Source: Saccharopolyspora sp. NFXS83 (GTDB taxonomy: Bacteria > Actinomycetota > Actinomycetes > Mycobacteriales > Pseudonocardiaceae). From it: a stretch of 64,000 nt of DNA. The translations under genes were made by a program, and so were the position numbers. The notes beneath the pieces are model-generated. The model was given only the letters and a program-made list of their open reading frames with translations, did not search any database and had not been told where the DNA came from. The DNA is taken from positions 1 to 64,000 of the forward strand of contig NZ_JAPFGB010000006.1 in the NCBI RefSeq assembly GCF_026241095.1, in the 5' to 3' direction. Below, piece after piece: positions 25,008-32,816 of the stretch; position 1 is the stretch's first letter; each line of letters begins with the position of its first letter.

Positions 25008-26198
25008 CTAGCGGCGGATGATCGTGGACAGCGGAGGGAGGTGGCCGGTGAGCTCGTAGCCGCCGACGTAGACGTTCTTCGCATCGGTCGGATCGTGCGA
25101 GGCGAAGGTGCGGGCGTTGCGCCAGAAGCGGTCGTACCGGTGGGCGTGGGAGGTGCTGCGCGCGCCGGTGACCTCGTGGATCTCGGTGGCGGCGGCGAGG
25201 GAGGCTTCGACGGCGGCGACCTTGGCGCGGAAGCAGTCGGCGGTCACGGCGTCCCCGTCTTCGCCGTCCTCGGAGGTCTCGAGCGAATCCGCCGCGTCGT
25301 GCAGCAACGCCCGGGAGGCCGCGAGCCCGCTGGAGAGCGCGCCGACGCGGCGCAGGACCAGCGGGTCCTCGGCCGGGGTGGCGAACCGGGGTAGCGAGCC
25401 GCGCTTCATGGTGCGCGCGTGCCGCACGAGGGCGTCCAGCGCGCCGTCGCCGATGCCCTGCATCAACGCCGCGTGCAGCAGCATCACCGCCGCCAGGAAG
25501 ACCTGCGATGGCGACTCCTCGGCCGGCCGGTGCCACCCGTCGGGCACGAAGACGTCCCGGTAGGTGATCGTCTGGCTGCGGGTGCCGCGCTGGCCCATGT
25601 TGTCCCAGTCGTCGTGCGGCTCGACCTGGTCGTGGTTCAGGTCCACCAGGACCTGGTGCGCGGACCGCTCCCCTTCCAGCAGGCAACCGACCAGGGCCGT
25701 GCCCCGGCCACCGCTGTTGGAGTTGAAGGTCTTGGTGCCGCTGAGCACCACTCCGCCTTCGACCGGCCGAGCAGTCACGCGGCCCGGTCCCCCCGTTTCC
25801 GCCACGGAGGACACGAAGCGCAGGTCGTCGTCGAGCATCCGGCGGGCGAGCTCGGCGCGGGTCGCCTCCGGGAAGGCGCTGCCGGGGCCGAACAGCTCGC
25901 GGGCCACCAAGGCGGTGGTGAGCCAGTTCTGCCCGGTGGGCCCGTCGCCCGCGCTGATCTCCCGAACCGCGCGGATGAGCGCGCCCCACCCGCCGCGTTC
26001 CGTCCCGTCCCACAACCCACCGCGTTCGGCGGGAACGACCAGGCGAACCGCGCCCGACTCGGCCAGCAGCGCCATGTTGGCGGCGGGGTCCGCGTTGTCG
26101 CGGTCGGCGGCGAAACCGCCCTCGGCCAGCTCGCCTCGGCGTTCGCGGATCGCGGCCAGCAAGGCGCGGACCTCCGCGGCGCTCTCCGGTGTCGGCAT
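25008..26198 (-). CDS. Acyl-CoA-dehydrogenase-fold flavin monooxygenase
   Basis: 396 residues. The fold is that of acyl-CoA dehydrogenases, but the C-terminal motif HAHRYDRFWRNARTFASHDP and the absence of the YEGTNQIQR tail point to the DszC/SfnB group. Those enzymes use reduced flavin from a partner reductase to oxygenate sulfur or nitrogen compounds. FNSNSGGRGTALVGCLLEG lies in the flavin domain. GGGGG lies seven bases before the ATG. It is divergent from a TetR gene, with a palindrome over its own start region. The substrate is unknown. Confidence 0.75.
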   Translation of the reverse strand: MPTPESAAEVRALLAAIRERRGELAEGGFAADRDNADPAANMALLAESGAVRLVVPAERGGLWDGTERGGWGALIRAVREISAGDGPTGQNWLTTALVARELFGPGSAFPEATRAELARRMLDDDLRFVSSVAETGGPGRVTARPVEGGVVLSGTKTFNSNSGGRGTALVGCLLEGERSAHQVLVDLNHDQVEPHDDWDNMGQRGTRSQTITYRDVFVPDGWHRPAEESPSQVFLAAVMLLHAALMQGIGDGALDALVRHARTMKRGSLPRFATPAEDPLVLRRVGALSSGLAASRALLHDAADSLETSEDGEDGDAVTADCFRAKVAAVEASLAAATEIHEVTGARSTSHAHRYDRFWRNARTFASHDPTDAKNVYVGGYELTGHLPPLSTIIRR

Positions 26199-26218
26199 GT
26201 GTGCCCCCTACAAAATGT

Positions 26219-26270
26219 GAATGCGAATTCTCGTTCTCAATACTAGTGGCGCATCGGCGCCCCTTGTCAA
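26219..26270 (-). promoter_or_regulatory. Monooxygenase promoter and operator
   Basis: Minus strand: TTGACA (26270-26265), 19 bases, TAGTAT (26245-26240). The imperfect palindrome GAATGCGAATTCTCGTTC (26219-26236; 14 of 18 symmetric, centre GAATTC) covers the expected transcription start, a standard place for TetR repression. Confidence 0.55.
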
Positions 26271-26308
26271 GGACGGTCACCACGAGAGCCGCCGATACGA
26301 TGCGGGCC

Positions 26309-26944
26309 ATGACCGACGAGCCGGATCGCCAGGCGCACTACCGGGAACCTCGGCAGGCCCGCAGCGCCGCGACCCTGGCCCGCGTGCTGCGGGCGGCAGA
26401 GGAACTCGTCACCGCGGTCGGCCTGGACGAGATGACGATCGGCGGCGTCGCCGAACGCGCAGGCACCTCGGTCGGCTCGATCTACCGCCGCTTCGCCGGC
26501 AAGGAGCAGCTGGTCGCCGCCCTGACCGAGCGGATGCTGGAACGACGCGAGGCCTACCTCGCCGAGCGGTTGCGCGCGGCCGAACCGTCGCTGTCCGGAG
26601 TGCTCGACGCCTACGCGCACGCGCTGCTGCGGTCCTTCACCGACACCAGCAGCGTGTTCCCCGACCTGCTGCGGGCCCGCGAGGTCGACGTGATGGACCG
26701 CGGCGCCCGCACCATCGCCGAAGTCCACCGCCTCCTGCTGGATGCGGCGGCCCCCTACTCCGCCGAGATCCGCCGCTCGAACCCGGAGCAGGCGCTGGAC
26801 ACCGCGGCGCGCGTGCTGCTCGGCGCCTGCTTCCACAACTCGGTTCGCCCCGACCGCCCCGCCGACGATGCCGCCCAGAGCCGCTACGCGGACGAACTCA
26901 GCGACATGGCGCTCGCTTACCTGCTCACCCCTGACCGGCGCTGA
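26309..26944 (+). CDS. TetR-family transcriptional regulator
   Basis: 211 residues. DNA-binding domain RVLRAAEELVTAVGLDEMTIGGVAERAGTSVGSIYRRFAGKEQLVAAL; ligand domain unassigned. ATG 26309 follows a -10-like TACGAT (26296-26301) by seven bases, so the message is probably leaderless; ATG 26300 overlaps that element. It is divergent from the flavin monooxygenase and most likely controls it. Confidence 0.86.
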   Translation: MTDEPDRQAHYREPRQARSAATLARVLRAAEELVTAVGLDEMTIGGVAERAGTSVGSIYRRFAGKEQLVAALTERMLERREAYLAERLRAAEPSLSGVLDAYAHALLRSFTDTSSVFPDLLRAREVDVMDRGARTIAEVHRLLLDAAAPYSAEIRRSNPEQALDTAARVLLGACFHNSVRPDRPADDAAQSRYADELSDMALAYLLTPDRR

Positions 26945-27007
26945 GCGCCGCGCGCTGGCCGGGCGGACGGTTCCGGGCGTAGGTTGGCGGCGCCTGGAGC
27001 GGGTGAG

Positions 27008-27100
27008 GGAGGCGTCAGGGCGCCTGGTGGCCCCCGCGGTCTTCAAAACCGACGTGGCCGAGCACCTCGGTCAGGCGGGTTCGATTCCCGTCCGCCTCCG
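27008..27100 (+). tRNA. selC: tRNA-Sec (anticodon UCA)
   Basis: The acceptor strands GGAGGCG and CGCCTCC enclose a long D arm, an anticodon loop CTTCAAA with TCA at 27043-27045, and a very long extra arm. The extra arm pairs TGGCCGAG with CTCGGTCA over eight positions (one G-U, three-base loop). The T arm is CGGG-TTCGATT-CCCG. A UCA anticodon with this large variable arm is diagnostic of tRNA-Sec. The discriminator is G27100, followed by CCG, so the CCA end must be added enzymatically. The eighth acceptor pair (T-C) and one D-stem position (C-C) are mismatched. Confidence 0.92.
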
Positions 27101-27171
27101 CCGCTCCCCCGCCGCACCCCGCGACGACAGGTCCGTCGGGAGTCCGCACGACCGGGGCTTACCATGCCGGT

Positions 27172-27567
27172 GTGGGGATCAAGCGGCCCAATCCGGCATG
27201 GTGGCTGTATTACCAGTACGGCGGCACCCTGCCCGAGCCCTACCGCGAGTGGGTGCTGCGGGATGCGACGTGCTCGACCTGGGTGCTGCGCGTCTGCGTG
27301 CGCGGGATGCTGCACGTCCTGCCGCTGGTCGCCTTGATGTTCGGAGGCCTGTACTGGGCCGGTGGGTCCTGGCCGATCGCGCTGGGCTCGGTGCTGCTCG
27401 GGGTGCTGGTGGTGCTGCGGATCGTGCTGACCAGCTCGGTCGAGAGCGTCGACGCGCGGCTGAGCAGGCACGGCTTCCCGCCCGGTCACGCTTCGGCGGT
27501 GCGCAACCGGATGGACGCCGAGGCCGCGGCTCGCTACCGCGCCGTGTGGCGCGGTGAGCAGCGGTGA
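27172..27567 (+). CDS. DUF5313 family membrane protein
   Basis: 131 residues. RPNPAWWLYYQYGGTLPEPYREWVLRDATCSTWVLR matches the actinobacterial DUF5313 family as I recall it. Two membrane helices follow (MLHVLPLVALMFGGLYWAGG and WPIALGSVLLGVLVVLRIVLT), then a basic tail. Function unknown. GTG 27172 lies six bases after a -10-like TACCAT, so it is probably leaderless. It separates selC from selA, but nothing links it to selenium. Confidence 0.78.
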   Translation: MGIKRPNPAWWLYYQYGGTLPEPYREWVLRDATCSTWVLRVCVRGMLHVLPLVALMFGGLYWAGGSWPIALGSVLLGVLVVLRIVLTSSVESVDARLSRHGFPPGHASAVRNRMDAEAAARYRAVWRGEQR

Positions 27568-27626
27568 GCTCCGGCCCGGGATCGCGTCGATAGCGGATCT
27601 TCACGGCGGCTCCTAAGCTGCGCCGC

Positions 27627-28913
27627 ATGGACGCGCGGCGCCGGATTCCCGCCACCGACCGGGTGCTCGACGATCCGGTGCTGGCGGGCGCGGTCGAACG
27701 ACTCGGACGGGACGTGGTGCGCACCGTCGTCCACGACGCCCAGCGCCGGGCCCGGCACGGAGATCTCGCCCCGGAGCGGGTGATCGCCGCCGCGCGGGAG
27801 GCGCTGCCCGGATCGGCGGGCGGCCTGCGGCGAGTCGTCAACGCGTGCGGGGTGCTGCTGCACACCAACCTCGGCCGCGCTCCCCTCTCGGACGCGGCGG
27901 TGGAGGCGGTGCGCGCGGCGGCGGGCACCACCGACGTGGAGCTCGACCTCGACACCGGCCGCCGCGGTCCGCGCGGACGAGCGGCGTGCGGGGCGCTGAC
28001 CGAGGCGGTGCCGGCGGCCGAGGACGCGCACGTGGTCAACAACGGCGCCGCCGCGCTCGCCCTGGCGGCCACCGCGCTCGCGGCGGGCCGCGAGATCGTG
28101 CTGGCCCGCGGTGAACTGGTGGAGATCGGCGACGGCTTCCGCATCCCCGACCTGCTCACCTCCACCGGGGCGCGGCTGCGGGAGGTCGGCACCACCAACC
28201 GGGTCCGGTTCGAGGACTACCGGGACGCGATCGGGCCGGAGACGGGGTTCGTGCTGAAGGTGCACCCGTCGAACTTCCGCATCACCGGGTTCACCTCGCA
28301 GGTCCCGGTCGCCGCGCTGCGGGAGCTGCCGGTTCCGGTGATCGCCGACATCGGTTCCGGGCTGCTGCGGGCGCATCCGGTGCTGCCGGACGAACCCGAC
28401 GCGCAGCGCACCCTCGCCGACGGGGCCGACCTGGTGACGGCCAGCGGGGACAAGCTGCTCGGCGGGCCGCAGGCCGGGCTGCTGCTCGGGTCGGCGGACC
28501 TGGTGCAGCGGCTCAAGCGGCATCCGCTGGCGCGGGCGCTGCGGGTCGACAAGCTCACCCTCGCCGCGCTGGAGGCCAGCGTGCGCGGCCCGGCCACGCC
28601 CACCGCGCAAGCGTTGGACCGCTCCGAAGCCGACCTGCTCGACCGCGCTCGGCGGCTCGCGGCGAGCCTGCGGGAACGCGGGATCGACGCCGATGCGCGC
28701 ACGAGCACGGCCACCGTCGGCGGCGGCGGGGCGCCGGGAGTCGAGCTGCCGAGCGCCTCGGTGACGCTGCCGCCCCGGTACGCCGCAGCGCTGCGCACCG
28801 GGCGGACTCCGGTGCTGGCCCGGGTCGAGCACGGGCAGTGCCTGCTGGACCTCTACGCCGTGGCGCCCGCCGACGACGCCGTGCTGCTCGACGCCGTCGC
28901 GGCGGTGGGCTGA
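27627..28913 (+). CDS. selA: L-seryl-tRNA(Sec) selenium transferase
   Basis: 428 residues, PLP enzyme that converts Ser-tRNA-Sec to Sec-tRNA-Sec using selenophosphate. N-terminal VVNACGVLLHTNLGRAPLS is the SelA signature; the PLP lysine is Lys276 in TASGDKLLGGPQAG; KVHPSNFRITGF and IADIGSG also match. A -10-like TAAGCT ends seven bases before the ATG (leaderless). The stop overlaps the selB ATG (TGATG), so selA and selB are coupled. Confidence 0.94.
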   Translation: MDARRRIPATDRVLDDPVLAGAVERLGRDVVRTVVHDAQRRARHGDLAPERVIAAAREALPGSAGGLRRVVNACGVLLHTNLGRAPLSDAAVEAVRAAAGTTDVELDLDTGRRGPRGRAACGALTEAVPAAEDAHVVNNGAAALALAATALAAGREIVLARGELVEIGDGFRIPDLLTSTGARLREVGTTNRVRFEDYRDAIGPETGFVLKVHPSNFRITGFTSQVPVAALRELPVPVIADIGSGLLRAHPVLPDEPDAQRTLADGADLVTASGDKLLGGPQAGLLLGSADLVQRLKRHPLARALRVDKLTLAALEASVRGPATPTAQALDRSEADLLDRARRLAASLRERGIDADARTSTATVGGGGAPGVELPSASVTLPPRYAAALRTGRTPVLARVEHGQCLLDLYAVAPADDAVLLDAVAAVG

Positions 28914-30679
28914 TGCACGTGCTCGCCACCGCCGGGCACGTCGACCACGGCAAGTCGACGCTGCTGCGGCTGCTCACCGGGATGGAACCCGACCGCTGGT
29001 CGCAGGAGCGCGAACGCGGCATGACGATCGACCTCGGGTTCGCCTGGACCACCATCGGCGAGCAGACGCTGGCGTTCGTCGACGTGCCCGGGCACGAGCG
29101 GTTCGTGCCGAACATGCTCGCGGGCATCGGCCCGGTACCGGCGGTGCTGTTCGTGGTGGCCGCCGACGAGGGCTGGCAGCCGCAGTCTGCGGAGCACCTG
29201 GACGCGCTGCACGCGCTGGGAGTGCGCCACGGGTTGCTCGTGGTGACCCGCTGCGACCTGGCCGACCCCTCCGACGCGACCGAGCAGGCCCGGCGGCGGC
29301 TGCGGGAATCGGCGCTGGGCGAGCTGCCCGCGGTGCACGTGAGCGGGCGCACCGGCGCCGGCCTGGCTCGGCTGCGCTGCGCGTTGTCCGAGCTCGCGGG
29401 GCGGCTGCCCGCACCGGATTCCGCGGCGGCGGTGCGGTTGTGGATCGATCGGGCGTTCACGATCCGCGGCGCGGGCACCGTGGTCACCGGGACGCTCGCC
29501 GCCGGCTCGCTGCGCACCGGGGACCGCCTGCGGCTGCACCCCGGCGGGCAGGAAGTGGCGGTGCGGGCGCTGCAATCGCTGGGCGAGCCGGTGGACGAGG
29601 CGTCGGCCGTGGCGAGGGTGGCGGTGAACCTGCGCGGCGTGCCGCTGGAGCAGGTGCGGCGCGGGCACGCGCTGCTCACCGCTGGCACGTGGCTGAGCAG
29701 CGACCTGCTCGACGTGCGGCTGTGCGACCGCGTCGCCGCCGGCCTGCCCCGGCAGCTGGTGCTGCACCTCGGTTCGGCCGCCGTCGCGGTGCGCGTCCGG
29801 CCGCTGGGAGAGGACACCGCTCGGCTGTCGCTGCGAGAGCCGCTGCCGGTGCGCATCGGCGACCGGGTGCTGCTGCGCGATCCCGGCGCCCACCACGTCG
29901 CCGGGGGCGCCGTGCTGCTCGACGTGCGCCCGCGCCCGCTGCGGCGGCGGGGTGCGGCGCGGGAGCGGGCGCGGGAGCTCGCGGGCATGGACGGCGTTCC
30001 CGACGGTGCGGGGGAACTGCGGCGCCGCCGGGTCGTGCGCGGCGCGGAGCTGCGCGCGATGGGCGCGGAGGCCCCGGCGAGTGCGCCGGAAGCGGCCGGG
30101 TGGGTGCTCGATCCGGCGCACCGCGACGAGCTGGCCGACCGGCTGGTGCGGCTGCTCGACGATCACCGCGAACGACAGCCGCTGGCCGACGGCCTGCCCG
30201 CCGAAGCGGCTCGGCGCGAACTCGCGCTGCCGGATGCGGCGTTGCTGGACGTGCTGCTGCGCGCCGGTCCCGCCCGCGAGATCCGCACCGGAGGTGGGCG
30301 GTTGCGGCTCGGCGCCGCGCCCTGGCCGCCGGAGGTGGCCACCGCGCTGGAGCGCCTGCGCGGGATGCTGACCGACGATCCGTTCGCGGCCCCCACCGCC
30401 GCCGAGCTCGCCGAACTGGGCTTGGGCGCCGAGCCGCTGGCCGCCGCCGTCCGCGCCGGAGAACTGCTGCGGCTCGCACCGGGTGTCGTACTGCTGCCGG
30501 GAGCCGAGCGGCGAGCGCTCGACGTGCTGCGGCGCCTGCCCGAACCGTTCACCCTCTCCGCTGCCCGCCAGGCGCTCGGCACCTCCCGCCGCGTGGCCGT
30601 CCCGCTCCTGGAGCTGCTCGCCCGCGAGGGCCGCACCGAACACCTCCCCGACGGCACCCACCGAGTCCGCCCGGACTGA
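28913..30679 (+). CDS. selB: Selenocysteine-specific elongation factor
   Basis: 588 residues. Delivers Sec-tRNA-Sec to ribosomes halted at a SECIS hairpin. GTPase motifs: G1 GHVDHGKST at residues 8-16, G3 DVPGHE at 57-62, G4 TRCDL. Beta-barrel domains 2 and 3 follow (FTIRGAGTVVTGTLAAGSL is the SelB hallmark). The C-terminal 230 residues, rich in Arg and Leu, are the winged-helix repeats that bind SECIS RNA. Start at the ATG overlapping the selA stop. Confidence 0.94.
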   Translation: MHVLATAGHVDHGKSTLLRLLTGMEPDRWSQERERGMTIDLGFAWTTIGEQTLAFVDVPGHERFVPNMLAGIGPVPAVLFVVAADEGWQPQSAEHLDALHALGVRHGLLVVTRCDLADPSDATEQARRRLRESALGELPAVHVSGRTGAGLARLRCALSELAGRLPAPDSAAAVRLWIDRAFTIRGAGTVVTGTLAAGSLRTGDRLRLHPGGQEVAVRALQSLGEPVDEASAVARVAVNLRGVPLEQVRRGHALLTAGTWLSSDLLDVRLCDRVAAGLPRQLVLHLGSAAVAVRVRPLGEDTARLSLREPLPVRIGDRVLLRDPGAHHVAGGAVLLDVRPRPLRRRGAARERARELAGMDGVPDGAGELRRRRVVRGAELRAMGAEAPASAPEAAGWVLDPAHRDELADRLVRLLDDHRERQPLADGLPAEAARRELALPDAALLDVLLRAGPAREIRTGGGRLRLGAAPWPPEVATALERLRGMLTDDPFAAPTAAELAELGLGAEPLAAAVRAGELLRLAPGVVLLPGAERRALDVLRRLPEPFTLSAARQALGTSRRVAVPLLELLAREGRTEHLPDGTHRVRPD

Positions 30680-30694
30680 ATCGCGGTCTCCCCG

Positions 30695-30724
30695 CGTCCT
30701 GCCGGCGGCGAAGCCGACGAGCAC
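30695..30724 (-). repeat. Fragment of the intergenic hairpin repeat
   Basis: The minus strand matches 27 of 30 bases of the 3' end of the repeat copy at 62.3 kb (CGGCTTCGCCGCCGGCAGGACG is shared over its length in two parts: CGGCTTCGCCG and CCGGCAGGACG). The long first stem is absent. It lies in the selB-ku gap. Confidence 0.5.
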
Positions 30725-30811
30725 CCTCCGCCCACCCCTGCGATCAGCTCGGCGGCGGCGCATCGTGGGGTGGTGGCGGGCCGGGTTGCCCGGCGGTGAG
30801 GGAGGCACGTC

Positions 30812-31750
30812 ATGGCGCGCAAGATCTGGACGGGTTCGATCAACTTCGGCCTGGTCACCATCCCGGTCGGCCTGTACGCGGCCACCGAGGACCACAGCCC
30901 CTCGTTCCACCAGTACCAGCGCGGCACCACCGACCGGGTCCGCTACAAGCGGGTCAACGAGCGCACCGGCGACGAGGTCGACTACGGCGAGATCGTGAAG
31001 GGCCGCGAGGTCGAGGGCGTGCTCGTCACCGTCGACCAGCAGGAGCTCGACGAGATCGCGCCCGGCCGTTCCCGCACCATCGACATCACCTCGTTCGTGG
31101 ACCTCGACGAGATCGACCCGGTGTACTTCCAGCGCACCTACTGGCTCGCGCCGAACGCGAAGGAGAACCACCGGCCCTACGACCTGCTTCGCCGCGCCAT
31201 GGAGCAGACCAACCAGGTGGGCATCGCGAGATTCGTGCTGCGCGGCAAGGAATACCTCACCGCGGTGCGCGCCGACGAGACGGCGCTGGCGCTGAACACC
31301 TTGTTCTTCGACGACGAGATCCGCGAACCCGGCGAGATCATCGGTGACGCCGGCGGCGCCGCGCCCTCGGACAAGGAGATCCAGATGGCCGAGACGGTCA
31401 TCGAGTCGATGACCGGCGAGTGGCGCCCGGAGGAGTACGAGGACACCTACACCGAGCGCGTCGAACGACTCCTGGCCGACAAGGCCCGCGGCGTGAGCCC
31501 CGAGGCGGCGGAGGAACCCGCCCAGGCGACCGACGTCATCGACCTCACCGACGCGTTGCGCCGCAGCGTCGAACAGGCCCGCGACAAGCGCGGGGGCAAG
31601 GCGAAGGGCGACGACCTCGGCGAGCTGAACAAGGGCGAGCTGGACAAGCGGGCCAAGGAGCTCGGCGTCCGCGGCCGGTCGAAGATGAACCGCTCCGACC
31701 TCGAAGCGGCGGTGCGCGACGCCGCTTCCGGTTCCCGAGCGGCCTCGTGA
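30812..31750 (+). CDS. ku: Non-homologous end joining protein Ku
   Basis: 312 residues. Bacterial Ku homodimer that rings DNA ends and recruits LigD. N-terminal ARKIWTGSINFGLVTIPVGLYAAT and YKRVNERTGDEVDYGEIVKG are typical, as is GIARFVLRGKEYLTAVRA. After an acidic linker there is a C-terminal Rho_N/SAP-like segment, LNKGELDKRAKELGVRGRSKMNRSDLEAAVRDA, which probably contacts DNA. GTGAGGGAGG precedes the ATG. The LigD polymerase gene starts 11 bases later. Confidence 0.93.
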   Translation: MARKIWTGSINFGLVTIPVGLYAATEDHSPSFHQYQRGTTDRVRYKRVNERTGDEVDYGEIVKGREVEGVLVTVDQQELDEIAPGRSRTIDITSFVDLDEIDPVYFQRTYWLAPNAKENHRPYDLLRRAMEQTNQVGIARFVLRGKEYLTAVRADETALALNTLFFDDEIREPGEIIGDAGGAAPSDKEIQMAETVIESMTGEWRPEEYEDTYTERVERLLADKARGVSPEAAEEPAQATDVIDLTDALRRSVEQARDKRGGKAKGDDLGELNKGELDKRAKELGVRGRSKMNRSDLEAAVRDAASGSRAAS

Positions 31751-31760
31751 GGCGGCGGAC

Positions 31761-32666
31761 GTGTCCTCGCGGGTGAGCGTCCGCGTCGAGGACCGCGAGC
31801 TGACGCTGTCCAACCTGGACAAGGTGCTCTACCCGGCCGCCGGGTTCCGCAAGCGCGACGTGATCGACTACTACCGGCGGGTCGCCCCAGTGCTGCTGCC
31901 GCACCTGCGGGGTCGCGCGGTGACCCTGATCCGGTTCCCGGACGGCGTGGATTCGGGTTCGTTCTTCGAGAAGAACGTCTCCCGGCACGCCCCGGACTGG
32001 GTGCCGACGGCGCGGCTGGTCAGCGGAGCCGACGGATCCGGTTCGGCGGTCAACCACCACGTGCTCATCCGCGACCTGCCGACCCTGGTGTGGACGGCGA
32101 ACCTCGCTGCGCTGGAACTGCACGTTCCGCAGTGGACGGTCGGTGAGGACGACTCCCGCAACACCCCGGACCTGCTGGTGTTCGACCTCGATCCCGGCCC
32201 GCCCGCGACGATCGTCGAGTGCTGCCGGGCCGCGGAGCTGCTCCACGAGCGGCTGCGCGCCGACGGCCTGCGGGTGTACCCGAAGACCAGCGGCGCCAAG
32301 GGGATGCAGCTCTACTGCCCGGTGCGCACCGAGGAATCCGACCGCACCTCCGCCTACGCGAAGGAGCTCGCGCTGCGGCTGGCCGCCGACCACCCCGACG
32401 CGCTGCTGGCGAAGATGAGCCGAGCCGCCCGCACCGGCAAGGTCTTCCTGGACTGGAGCCAGAACAACACCGCGAAGACCACGGTCGCGCCGTACTCGCT
32501 GCGCGCCCGCGACCAGCCCACCGCGTCCACCCCGATCACCTGGGACGAGGTGCGTTCCTGCCGCGACCCGAGCGACCTGCGGTTCACCGCCGAGGACGTG
32601 CTGCGGCGGGTGGAGCGCGACGGCGACCTGCTCGCCGACCTGCACACCGATCCGCACCCGCTGTGA
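31761..32666 (+). CDS. LigD polymerase/primase domain, stand-alone
   Basis: 301 residues, archaeo-eukaryotic-primase-type polymerase that fills gaps during end joining with Ku. LTLSNLDKVLYPAAGFRKRDVIDYY begins the domain; the metal-binding aspartates are in VFDLDPG; YPKTSGAKGMQLYCPV and RTGKVFLDWSQNNTAKTTVAPYSLR are family signatures. There is no ligase or nuclease domain, so the ATP-dependent ligase must be encoded elsewhere. Starts at GTG 31761, in operon with ku. Confidence 0.9.
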   Translation: MSSRVSVRVEDRELTLSNLDKVLYPAAGFRKRDVIDYYRRVAPVLLPHLRGRAVTLIRFPDGVDSGSFFEKNVSRHAPDWVPTARLVSGADGSGSAVNHHVLIRDLPTLVWTANLAALELHVPQWTVGEDDSRNTPDLLVFDLDPGPPATIVECCRAAELLHERLRADGLRVYPKTSGAKGMQLYCPVRTEESDRTSAYAKELALRLAADHPDALLAKMSRAARTGKVFLDWSQNNTAKTTVAPYSLRARDQPTASTPITWDEVRSCRDPSDLRFTAEDVLRRVERDGDLLADLHTDPHPL

Positions 32667-32731
32667 TCCGGTACGGCGCGCATTCCCGTCCGCGCCGATC
32701 TGTGGGATGCCGCATACGCCAGGCCCGCCGC

Positions 32732-32758
32732 GGAATGCTCATCCGGACGCTCCGTGTT
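32732..32758 (+). promoter_or_regulatory. SigR/SigH-like promoter of clpC-type gene
   Basis: GGAAT (32732-32736), 19 bases, GTT (32756-32758), about 60 bases before the Clp ATG. This fits the thiol-stress sigma factor consensus of actinomycetes (GGAAT-N18/19-GTT), which controls clp genes there. Confidence 0.45.
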
Positions 32759-32816
32759 TGAGGCGGTGATACCCGCGGGAAGACAACGAGGAGTTTCTCG
32801 GACTAGAGAGGTGACC

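Noticed and set aside
28853-31822. A 989-codon minus-strand open frame
   Set aside because: Antisense shadow of selA, selB and ku, all of which have full domain evidence.
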